Source of the DNA: Turneriella parva DSM 21527
GTDB lineage: Bacteria; Spirochaetota; Leptospiria; Turneriellales; Turneriellaceae
Direction: 5' to 3'
Length of the DNA stretch: 64,000 bases
Assembly: GCF_000266885.1 (NCBI RefSeq)
Contig: NC_018020.1
Span: forward strand, 1,116,001 to 1,180,000
The notes under the pieces: model-generated
The model's database searches: none
The model's input: the letters and a program-made list of their open reading frames with translations, nothing else
What the model was told of the DNA's origin: nothing
Program-made: the position numbers and the translations under genes
In this document: positions 44,343 to 50,720 of the stretch, piece after piece
How positions within the stretch are numbered: position 1 is the first letter of the stretch
Layout: each line of letters opens with the position of its first letter

Positions 44343-44500
44343 TCCATAGCTGTTGGCTTCGACTCCCCTGTATATGTGATGTGACATAATACCATAGCTA
44401 TGGATTTTCGCAGCCAATCGATCTCTCGATGCCGCGTCCACCAGCTCTGTTTTTCCATAGCTACTTGCACCTGCACATAGCTATGGAATTCCATAGCTAT
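44343..44500. promoter_or_regulatory. Cluster of five CCATAGCTATGG-like half or whole sites
   Basis: Copies or half-copies lie at 44344-44351, 44392-44403 (full 12-bp palindrome), 44455-44463, 44476-44486 and 44491-44500. The last two form a 24-bp perfect palindrome with GGAATTCC in the centre (44477-44500), adjoining the rhodanese stop. They lie upstream of the hydroxylase gene and downstream of the rhodanese operon. They look like operator sites; a terminator role for the last one is also possible. Confidence 0.55.
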
Positions 44501-44866
44501 TCACCCCAACGACATCAAGTTCATATGGTTAATACCGTTCTCCACGTTGGTGAACCCGGCAGATACCAGCACTCGCTGCGCCGAGCTAGAACGCATACCC
44601 GAAGCGCAATAGACAATCACCGGCTGCTCTTTGCTGCCAAGCGTCGCGATCTTTGCTGGCAACTGGTCAACCGGAATGTTGATCGCCCCTGAATAGTGGC
44701 CACCCGCAAACTCACCCGGGCTGCGCACGTCGATCACCTTTGCGCCCTGCTTTAACATTTCTTTTAACTTCACTTTGTTTCCTCCCATTTTGAATTTTTT
44801 ATAGAGATAGTAGATGGTAATTGCGCCGGCTCCAATGAGTAACAGTGTTTGTTGGTCTTGTGTCAT
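44501..44866 (-). CDS. Membrane-anchored rhodanese
   Basis: The protein has 121 residues. One N-terminal hydrophobic segment (about 8-22, LLLIGAGAITIYYLY) anchors it, and the rhodanese domain follows with VIDVRSPGEFAGGHYSGAIN and the active-site loop around Cys87 (VYCASGMRSS). It transfers sulfane sulfur through a Cys persulfide. It is the last gene of the operon csoR-like, DUF6132, CoA-disulfide reductase, rhodanese, 21 bases after the reductase gene. Its domain closely resembles the lipoprotein rhodanese at 47338, so the two are paralogues placed in different compartments or orientations. Confidence 0.9.
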   Translation of the reverse strand: MTQDQQTLLLIGAGAITIYYLYKKFKMGGNKVKLKEMLKQGAKVIDVRSPGEFAGGHYSGAINIPVDQLPAKIATLGSKEQPVIVYCASGMRSSSAQRVLVSAGFTNVENGINHMNLMSLG

Positions 44867-44887
44867 GTTATTCTCCTTAATATTGCC

Positions 44888-46540
44888 TTAATCCCACCTG
44901 CCTTGTTGCGCCGCAACGCCAAGCCAGCCGCCCGTGATGTTGTAGACATCTTTGAAGCCAGACTGCTTCAGAATGCGCTGCGCGACGTAGCTGCGCTGGC
45001 CCGACTGGCAAAGCAACGCGAGCGGTTTATCTTTCGCAATCTGCGCGAGGTTATCGCGCAGGCTATCGACGGGTATCTGGTATTCGCTTTGCAGGGGAAA
45101 CGACTTGGTTTCGCCCGGGCTGCGCACATCGAGCACCGCGTACTCGCTGCGCTTCTCGGCAAGCTGCGCCGCAGTAATCACGGGGGATAACCCAGCGTGA
45201 TGGTTCATTGCCTGAAACGCCGCCATGTTCACGGGGTCGTTGGCCGAAGAGTATGGCGGCGCGTACGCTAGATCAAGGCTCGCGAGATCATAGATCGTGA
45301 GCCAACCCACAATCGCGGTCGCAATGACGTCGATACGCTTTTCTGTACCTTCAGGGCCAAAAGCCTGCGCGCCCAACACGCGACCATCGGCGGGTGAGAA
45401 AATGATTTTGAGCGCCATGCGTTCTGCGTTCGGGTAATAGCCCGCATGGTTATTGCCGTGAATCATCACAGCCTGCGCGGTGATGTTGGCGGCTTTGGCT
45501 GCCTTTTCGGTGAGACCGGTCGATGCGAGCGTCTTGTCGAAGATTTTGATTACCGATGAACCTATTGCGCCACGGTAACGGCAGCGGTTGCCCATGAGTG
45601 CATTTTCTGCGGCAAGGCGGCCCTGGCGGTTCGCGGGGCCCGCCAAGGGCACCCGGGTCGCGCTGTGCGTGATGCGGTTGGTGATTTCTGCCATGTCGCC
45701 CACAACATAGATGTCTTCGTCAGAGCTTTGCATAAAGTCATTTACGACCACGCCGCCGGTCTTACCGATTTCTAGGCCGATCTGTTTTGCAAGGCTTGTC
45801 TCGGGCTTCACGCCTGCCGCAAACACGATGAAATCTGCCGTGAGCTTTGAACCATCAGAGAGCGTCAGCTCTTTGTTCGGTGCCACCGATTTAATCGTCG
45901 TCTGCGTCAGCACCCTGATGCCGTGGGTTTCGAGCTCGCGTTTCGCGAGGTTTGAAAACTCTGGGTCAAGGTTGGGCATCACGCCAGGCGCAAATTCGAC
46001 CAGTGTCACTTCGAAATTCTTGTGCTTCAGCGCCTCGGCAACTTCGATGCCGATGAAGCCGCCACCGACGACGGCGACGTGTTTGTGTTCTGCCTTCGCC
46101 ATCTGTTCGATGATCGCATCCATGTCTTCGACCCAGCGCAGCGAGAAGTGTGGTATATTCTCAACGCCTTCGACTGCAGGTTTCATGGGGTCACCACCCT
46201 GCGACAGTATCAGTTTGTCGTAGAGTATCTCATGCGTTTGGCCGCCCTGCGTGTAGGTGACAGTCTTTTTCACACGGTCGACATGCGTCACCTTCGTGCT
46301 GACGAGGGCTTTAACGCGATAGCGGTTCCAGAGGTCTTGCGGTGTGCGCAAGAGCAGCGTCTCTCGCTTCGGAATATCGCCACCGATGTGGTATGGCAGG
46401 CCGCAGTTCGCGAAAGAAATGTAGCCACTGCCTTCGATGAGGGTGATTTCTGCATTCTCGTCGAGTCTGCGCGCGCGGCCCGCCGCGGTAGCACCCCCAG
46501 CGACGCCGCCGACGATTACGATTTTTTTGTTTTGTGTCAT
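44888..46540 (-). CDS. CoA-disulfide reductase/NADH oxidase-like flavoprotein with C-terminal rhodanese
   Basis: ATG 46540, preceded by ggag, gives 550 residues; an in-frame start at 46648 would overlap DUF6132 and is unlikely. Residues 6-16 (KIVIVGGVAGG) bind FAD, and Cys46 in SFANCGLPYHIGGD is the single-Cys active site of CoA-disulfide reductases. The second nucleotide site is VAVVGGGFIGIEVAEAL. A dimerisation domain follows, and the C-terminal rhodanese domain (about 450-545) has Cys in LLCQSGQRSY. Fusion enzymes of this type reduce CoA persulfide or polysulfide with NAD(P)H and release sulfide. This is the central enzyme of the sulfur cluster; DUF6132 lies 2 bases upstream. Confidence 0.93.
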   Translation of the reverse strand: MTQNKKIVIVGGVAGGATAAGRARRLDENAEITLIEGSGYISFANCGLPYHIGGDIPKRETLLLRTPQDLWNRYRVKALVSTKVTHVDRVKKTVTYTQGGQTHEILYDKLILSQGGDPMKPAVEGVENIPHFSLRWVEDMDAIIEQMAKAEHKHVAVVGGGFIGIEVAEALKHKNFEVTLVEFAPGVMPNLDPEFSNLAKRELETHGIRVLTQTTIKSVAPNKELTLSDGSKLTADFIVFAAGVKPETSLAKQIGLEIGKTGGVVVNDFMQSSDEDIYVVGDMAEITNRITHSATRVPLAGPANRQGRLAAENALMGNRCRYRGAIGSSVIKIFDKTLASTGLTEKAAKAANITAQAVMIHGNNHAGYYPNAERMALKIIFSPADGRVLGAQAFGPEGTEKRIDVIATAIVGWLTIYDLASLDLAYAPPYSSANDPVNMAAFQAMNHHAGLSPVITAAQLAEKRSEYAVLDVRSPGETKSFPLQSEYQIPVDSLRDNLAQIAKDKPLALLCQSGQRSYVAQRILKQSGFKDVYNITGGWLGVAAQQGRWD

Positions 46541-46542
46541 TT

Positions 46543-46725
46543 TTATCTCCACCCTAACATTGCGCCCATCACGGCGCCGTAAATGATTGAAGGCACGGGG
46601 CGCGAAGTGATCGCACAGGCACCTCGTGTGCCGCCACCTGTCGAACAACCGATAAGGCGATAGTAGAGGTAACCCACTACGGCCCCACTGGCAATATATG
46701 AAATCAGTCTGATCGGGTCTGTCAT
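46543..46725 (-). CDS. DUF6132 small membrane protein
   Basis: This 60-residue protein has two hydrophobic segments (about 8-24 and 45-58) flanking a Cys-containing loop GCSTGGGTRGACAITSRP, the DUF6132 pattern. The two conserved Cys could carry persulfide or bind metal. It is found with rhodanese and redox genes in many bacteria. Here it lies between the CsoR-like repressor (19 bases) and the CoA-disulfide reductase (2 bases). The precise role is unknown. Confidence 0.8.
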   Translation of the reverse strand: MTDPIRLISYIASGAVVGYLYYRLIGCSTGGGTRGACAITSRPVPSIIYGAVMGAMLGWR

Positions 46726-46744
46726 TTTTGAAATCCTTCTTTAA

Positions 46745-47020
46745 TTACATTGTGAATGTCGCGCGAATGACCGACTGCAGATTTTTTTCAATCTCTGCCG
46801 CGGGCTTCTTCTGTCGCATGCATTCGCTTAAGTGTATCTCTAGATATGCCTCTGCGACTTTCCAGAGCGCGTTGTTTGCGGCTTTAATCTGCTGAATATC
46901 AGCCACACAATCTGAGCCGCCGGCGACGACGCGCTTCTGCAGGCTCTGCAATTGGCCAATCACACGGTTCAGGCGGTGGCCGAGTTTTTCACGCGACTCT
47001 GCATCTGCTGCATATCCCAT
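46745..47020 (-). CDS. CsoR/CstR-family repressor
   Basis: ATG 47020 gives 91 residues, the usual length; the frame stays open upstream to TTG 47056. The all-helical family pattern is clear: HRLNRVIGQLQSLQKRVV, then DCVADIQQIKAANNALWKVA, then EIHLSEC. The sensor residues are Cys38, His63 and Cys67. C-H-C is the copper-type CsoR set, whereas persulfide-type CstR normally uses only the two Cys. The operon (rhodaneses, CoA-disulfide reductase) speaks for sulfur sensing. The ATG lies inside an inverted repeat (47017-47031), so the protein probably represses itself and the divergent operon. Confidence 0.88.
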   Translation of the reverse strand: MGYAADAESREKLGHRLNRVIGQLQSLQKRVVAGGSDCVADIQQIKAANNALWKVAEAYLEIHLSECMRQKKPAAEIEKNLQSVIRATFTM

Positions 47021-47031
47021 ACTGGGTATGG
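47017..47031. promoter_or_regulatory. Operator-like inverted repeat CCATAC-TGG-GTATGG
   Basis: The six-base arms are perfect around three bases. With the flanks it reads ATATCCCATACTGGGTAT, resembling the A/T-flanked, G/C-tract operators known for CsoR and CstR. It overlaps the start codon of the repressor gene and lies upstream of the promoter of the divergent operon, so one bound repressor tetramer could cover both. Confidence 0.6.
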
Positions 47032-47039
47032 TATAATAT

Positions 47040-47068
47040 TTGACAGGGGGTGGCAACTTTTTTATATT
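47040..47068 (+). promoter_or_regulatory. Sigma70-type promoter of the DUF2892-rhodanese operon
   Basis: The -35 box TTGACA (47040-47045) and the -10 box TATATT (47063-47068) are 17 bases apart. Transcription would start near 47075, at the first base of a strong hairpin, about 50 bases before the DUF2892 ATG. The repressor operator lies nine bases upstream of the -35. Confidence 0.7.
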
Positions 47069-47073
47069 GTTTA

Positions 47074-47103
47074 CATCGGGCCGGGCAACGCCCCGGCCCG
47101 ATG
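47074..47103 (+). promoter_or_regulatory. Strong 5'-UTR hairpin (12-bp stem)
   Basis: The arms catcgggccggg and cccggcccgatg are perfect with a six-base loop. It starts where transcription should begin and ends 12 bases before the ribosome-binding site (aaggagct). A 5'-terminal stem of this strength normally protects mRNA from decay. No T-run follows, so termination is unlikely. Confidence 0.7.
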
Positions 47104-47123
47104 ATTCTCTTTAAGGAGCTATA

Positions 47124-47330
47124 ATGAAAAAGAATATGGGAAATGCAGATCGTATCATTCGCCTGGTGGCGGCCGTCGCAATAGGTGTGCTCTATGGGCT
47201 CAACCTGATTTCAGGCACTGTAGCCCTCGTGCTCGGCGTGGTTGCAGTCGCTTTTTTCGCGACTAGCCTCATTGGCTGGTGCCCGATGTATCTGCCATTC
47301 GGTCTTTCAACGTGCAAGGCAGCAAAGTGA
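47124..47330 (+). CDS. DUF2892 (YgaP-like) inner-membrane protein
   Basis: This 68-residue protein has a perfect ribosome-binding site (aaggagct). It begins MKKNMGNADRIIRLVAAVAI, the DUF2892 signature, followed by two hydrophobic segments and the conserved GWCPMYLPFGLSTCK end with two Cys. In E. coli YgaP this membrane unit is fused to a rhodanese; here a separate rhodanese gene follows after 7 bases, so the two probably form a split YgaP. It may export or relay sulfur species such as thiocyanate or persulfide. Confidence 0.9.
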   Translation: MKKNMGNADRIIRLVAAVAIGVLYGLNLISGTVALVLGVVAVAFFATSLIGWCPMYLPFGLSTCKAAK

Positions 47331-47337
47331 GGAGTTC

Positions 47338-47700
47338 ATGAAGAAACTCATTCTACTCGCCGTAGTCGCAGCTGCTTCCGTTTCTTGCAATAAAGAAGTA
47401 GGCACCCCTGCGGCGACAATAGCACCAGCGGCGCAGTCACGGGTGAAAGAGCTGTTAGATGGCAAAGCGCTCGTTGTCGATGTGCGCACACCCGGTGAGT
47501 TTGCCAACGGACACCACCCGCGTGCAGTGAACATACCGGTCGACCAGGTCGAATCACGCCTGAAAGAATTTGGTGCCAAGTCGCAGCCGATCGTGGTCTA
47601 TTGCGCATCGGGTGTGCGCAGCAGCCGCGCGAAGCAGGCACTCGAATCTGCAGGCTATTCTTCGGTGATTAACGCCGGCGGGTTTAAAGATTTGCCATAG
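47338..47700 (+). CDS. Lipoprotein rhodanese
   Basis: ATG 47338 (ribosome-binding site gtgagg) gives 120 residues. The signal peptide MKKLILLAVVAAASVSC ends in a lipobox with Cys17. The rhodanese domain follows, with VVDVRTPGEFANGHHPRAVN and the active-site Cys89 in VYCASGVRSS. It should act in the periplasm as a sulfurtransferase, handling sulfide-derived persulfide or thiosulfate. It forms an operon with DUF2892 and is a paralogue of the membrane-anchored rhodanese at 44501 on the opposite side of the cluster. Confidence 0.9.
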   Translation: MKKLILLAVVAAASVSCNKEVGTPAATIAPAAQSRVKELLDGKALVVDVRTPGEFANGHHPRAVNIPVDQVESRLKEFGAKSQPIVVYCASGVRSSRAKQALESAGYSSVINAGGFKDLP

Positions 47701-47705
47701 CGCAC

Positions 47706-47740
47706 GAAACCCCGGCCGCGCCTTAGGCTGTCGGGGTTTC
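47706..47740. terminator. Bidirectional hairpin between convergent genes
   Basis: The arms gaaaccccg (47706-47714) and cggggtttc (47732-47740) are perfect. It lies 6 bases after the lipoprotein rhodanese stop and 5 bases before the end of the convergent receiver gene, with an A-flank/T-flank on either side. It is a good candidate to stop transcription from both sides. Confidence 0.7.
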
Positions 47741-47744
47741 TATC

Positions 47745-48110
47745 TTATGCCAAGGCGCGTTCGACCAGCACGTTTAGCTCGGCGGCTGAAAATGGTTTCG
47801 CCAGAAAAAATTGATTTCCGAATAATTCATTCTGCGCTTTTTGTTCGGCTTTGCTGATCAGACCCGAGAGAAAAATTACGGGTATCGATCGGTCGTTCAG
47901 CTCTTCCCATAAATTACTGATGAAAGTCGGGCCATCCATGTTGGGCATCATGATATCGGCAATGATAAGCTGCGGCTTCTTTTCAAGCGCCTTCTTCAAA
48001 GCAATTTGACCGTCTGCCGCAATCACGATTTCGTGATTTTTGGGCCTAAGGCACAGTTCGAGCATCTGCGTAATTTTGGCATCATCGTCGACGATCAGTA
48101 TACGAGCCAT
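47745..48110 (-). CDS. Stand-alone CheY-like response regulator
   Basis: The protein has 121 residues, a single receiver domain. All functional residues are present: ILIVDDDAK (acidic pair), LIIADIMMPNMDG (phospho-Asp), IFLSG (Ser/Thr switch) and FLAKPFS (Lys). There is no output domain, so it must act by binding a partner or as a phosphate carrier. It is divergent from the histidine kinase gene at 48250, a likely phosphodonor, as is the CheA-like kinase at 38 kb. Confidence 0.92.
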   Translation of the reverse strand: MARILIVDDDAKITQMLELCLRPKNHEIVIAADGQIALKKALEKKPQLIIADIMMPNMDGPTFISNLWEELNDRSIPVIFLSGLISKAEQKAQNELFGNQFFLAKPFSAAELNVLVERALA

Positions 48111-48179
48111 CGCACACGCTCAATCAGCGGCGTCAGGCAGGCAAGACAAATAATCCGGGAGAAAGGGCGATTAACCTCA

Positions 48180-48234
48180 TATACCCTAAAAGGTATAGGC
48201 GAAAATTAAGAAATCCCATTTACAATGCAATGGG
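48180..48234. promoter_or_regulatory. Two inverted repeats in the divergent receiver/kinase promoter region
   Basis: TATACC-ctaaaa-GGTATA (48180-48197) and CCCATT-tacaatgc-AATGGG (48215-48234) are perfect short inverted repeats upstream of the kinase gene at 48250. They could be operators for a shared regulator, or an attenuating structure in the leader. No clear -35/-10 pair was assigned. Confidence 0.4.
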
Positions 48235-48249
48235 TCACCGACAGGTGTT

Positions 48250-50280
48250 ATGGTGCAGCAAAGCGAACTGTCTGAGCCGGGTTACCGTTCAACTCTCGAC
48301 AACCTGCTCGAGGGCTGTCAGATTCTCGACTTCGATTGGAAGTACCTGTACCTCAACGCCGCGGCCGCACGGCACAACCGGCGACCCAACAGTGACCTGC
48401 TCGGTCGCAAGATGGCCGATTGTTGGCCAGGAATAGATCAAACAGATCTTTACCGCAAGATTGATCTCGCCCTGCAGCAACGTGAAGCATTTCATCAAGA
48501 ACTCGACTTTCATTTTCAAGATGGGTCAGTGGGATGGTTCGAAGTTCGGGCGTCTCCGATTCCCGAAGGCGTCTTCTTGCTCTCGATCGATATTACAGAA
48601 CGCATCAGGCAGACAAACGAAGCCCATCGGCTAAAGCGCCTCTACTCGGCCCTTAGCCAGGTTAATCAGGCGATTGTGAGAATCGACAACCGCCAGGCTC
48701 TCTTCGATAAAGTGTGTGAAACTTTCGTCAACGATGCGGGCCTAAAGATGGCATGGATCGGCTGGCCTGATGCGAAAAATGAACGCATCGTGCCAGCCGC
48801 CGTTTTTGGCGATCAGAATGGCTATCTCGATGCCATTGAAATCCGCACCGACAATTCGCCGCAGGGTTCTGTGCCCGTCAGCAGCGCGTTTAAACAGGCT
48901 CAACCCCAGGTCTGCAATGACATGCTCGCCGAACCATCGCTCATGATCTGGCGCGAGAAAATTCTCGAGAACGGCTTCAGATCGAAGGCGGCGTTTCCCA
49001 TTGAGGCGGGCGGTTCGATTGGCGTGCTCGTTGCATATGCCGGTGAGAAAGACTTTTTCAGGGACAAAGAAATTGCGCTGATGAGCGAGGCTGCGACAGA
49101 CGTAGCATTTGCGCTACAGAATTTTTCACTGGAAGAAGAACGCAAAGCGCTGGCAAACGCTGCTTCACGCGAAAACAGATTTGCCCGCGCAATGATGGAA
49201 AGTATGCCGGGAATCATCTATTTTTACCGCAAATCTGGTCAGTTTCTGCGTTGGAACAAGAACTTCGAACTGATATCTGGCTACAGCCATGCTGAAATCG
49301 CGATGATGCACCCTTTGGATTTCTTTGACGACGCAGACAAAGACCTGATGGCGTCGCGAATCGCTGAGGTTTTTGAACATGGCGAGTCTGCGGTTGAGGC
49401 ACCGTTCAGAACCAAGAGCGGCAAGAAGCTGCCATACTATTTTACCGGCCAACTTATCGAATTTGAAGGTGAACAGTGCCTCATTGGCACAGGGGTCGAT
49501 ATTGCCTTGCTCAAGAACGCCCAGAATGAGATTCTGCGCCTGAATACCGAACTTGAACAGCGCGTAACTGAACGCACTGCAGAACTTGCGGCAGCCAACC
49601 GAGAGCTTGAGGCATTTAGCTATTCAGTCTCGCACGATCTGCGCTCTCCATTAAGGGCTATCAATGGCTTTGCCGAAATTGTTCTGAATAAATTTGGAGA
49701 ACTATTGCCAAAAGACGGCTACGACTATCTGCGCCGTATTCGCAACGCAGGCCATCGCATGGGCGAACTGATCGATGACTTACTCACTTTTTCAAGATTA
49801 AGCCGTGAGAGCCTGAGCCACGATCGGATAAATATGGGGAAACTGGCACAATCAGCGATCGATGAAATTGCGCCCCTAACGCAGGGTCGGTCGGTCAACA
49901 TACAATTGAAAAGCATATCTGAGGGTTATGGCGACGCCAAACTACTACGGCAAGTCTGGCTAAATCTTATCGGCAACGCCGTAAAATATACACGCAATTG
50001 CGAACATGCAAGTATCATCATTGGCAGCGAAGAGCACAATGGTGCCACTGCCTACTTCATAAAAGACAACGGAGTCGGCTTCAACATGGCATATGCGAGC
50101 AAGTTGTTCGGCGTTTTTCAGCGATTGCACCGGGATGATGAATTCGAAGGTACCGGTGTCGGGCTGGCGATTGTGCAGCGGGTAATTCACCGTCACGGTG
50201 GAAAAGTTTGGGCCGAGGCAGAAGAAGGCAAGGGTGCAATATTCTGGTTTACATTAGGCCGAACGGAGGAGAGAAAGTAA
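48250..50280 (+). CDS. PAS-GAF-PAS histidine kinase (phytochrome-type HisKA)
   Basis: The protein has 676 residues with no membrane segments. In order: PAS (about 15-115, LDNLLEGCQILDFDWKYLYL), GAF (about 135-300), PAS (about 310-425, IYFYRKSGQFLRWNKNFELI), coiled coil, HisKA with FSYSVSHDLRSPLRAINGFA (phospho-His), and HATPase with GNAVKYTRN, DNGVGFNM and FEGTGVGLAIVQRVI. The H-box SVSHDLRSPLR is the kind seen in phytochrome-like kinases. The next gene, 1 base later, encodes an Rcp1-like receiver, which is the expected partner. A cytoplasmic redox or metabolite signal is likely. Confidence 0.92.
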   Translation: MVQQSELSEPGYRSTLDNLLEGCQILDFDWKYLYLNAAAARHNRRPNSDLLGRKMADCWPGIDQTDLYRKIDLALQQREAFHQELDFHFQDGSVGWFEVRASPIPEGVFLLSIDITERIRQTNEAHRLKRLYSALSQVNQAIVRIDNRQALFDKVCETFVNDAGLKMAWIGWPDAKNERIVPAAVFGDQNGYLDAIEIRTDNSPQGSVPVSSAFKQAQPQVCNDMLAEPSLMIWREKILENGFRSKAAFPIEAGGSIGVLVAYAGEKDFFRDKEIALMSEAATDVAFALQNFSLEEERKALANAASRENRFARAMMESMPGIIYFYRKSGQFLRWNKNFELISGYSHAEIAMMHPLDFFDDADKDLMASRIAEVFEHGESAVEAPFRTKSGKKLPYYFTGQLIEFEGEQCLIGTGVDIALLKNAQNEILRLNTELEQRVTERTAELAAANRELEAFSYSVSHDLRSPLRAINGFAEIVLNKFGELLPKDGYDYLRRIRNAGHRMGELIDDLLTFSRLSRESLSHDRINMGKLAQSAIDEIAPLTQGRSVNIQLKSISEGYGDAKLLRQVWLNLIGNAVKYTRNCEHASIIIGSEEHNGATAYFIKDNGVGFNMAYASKLFGVFQRLHRDDEFEGTGVGLAIVQRVIHRHGGKVWAEAEEGKGAIFWFTLGRTEERK

Positions 50281-50281
50281 C

Positions 50282-50716
50282 ATGGACGAAGTGGAAATTC
50301 TTCTCGTCGAAGACAATGCAGACGACCTCGAAATGGCGCTGTTTGCGTTTCGCGAAGCGAATATCGCGAATAGAATTCAGGTAGCACGCGACGGGCAAGA
50401 GGCGCTCGACTTTATCTTCGGAGATAGCGCGACCGGCGGGGCACGAAACGGACATTACCCCAAAGTAATTCTGCTCGATCTGAAATTGCCCAAAGTTGAT
50501 GGCTTTGAAGTTTTAAGGCGTCTCAAAGCAACTGAGGCGACAAAAACCATACCAGTCGTAATCCTCACTTCTTCGAAAGAGCACCGAGACATGATCGAGA
50601 GCTACAACCTCGGCGTGAATAGCTATATAGTCAAACCGGTCAATTTTGAAAATTTTGCCAATGTCATAAAAGAACTGGGCTTTTATTGGCTTGTTCTGAA
50701 TCAACGGGTACAATAG
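50282..50716 (+). CDS. Rcp1-like stand-alone response regulator
   Basis: The protein has 144 residues, a single receiver of the phytochrome-partner type: ILLVEDNADDLEMALFAF, then KVILLDLKLPKVDGFEVLRR (phospho-Asp), VILTSSKEHRDM and YIVKPVNFENFANVIKELGF. The extended C-terminal helix and the D-x-E-M-x-L start are typical of Rcp1 relatives. No output domain is present. It lies 1 base after its probable kinase gene and 4 bases before the next hybrid kinase gene, so phosphate could pass from the first kinase to the second system. Confidence 0.92.
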   Translation: MDEVEILLVEDNADDLEMALFAFREANIANRIQVARDGQEALDFIFGDSATGGARNGHYPKVILLDLKLPKVDGFEVLRRLKATEATKTIPVVILTSSKEHRDMIESYNLGVNSYIVKPVNFENFANVIKELGFYWLVLNQRVQ

Positions 50717-50720
50717 CGCC

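Noticed and set aside
44343-44500. CCATAGCT repeats as a CRISPR array or tandem repeat
   Set aside because: Units are 8-12 bases, irregularly spaced and palindromic, with no spacers of uniform length and no cas genes.
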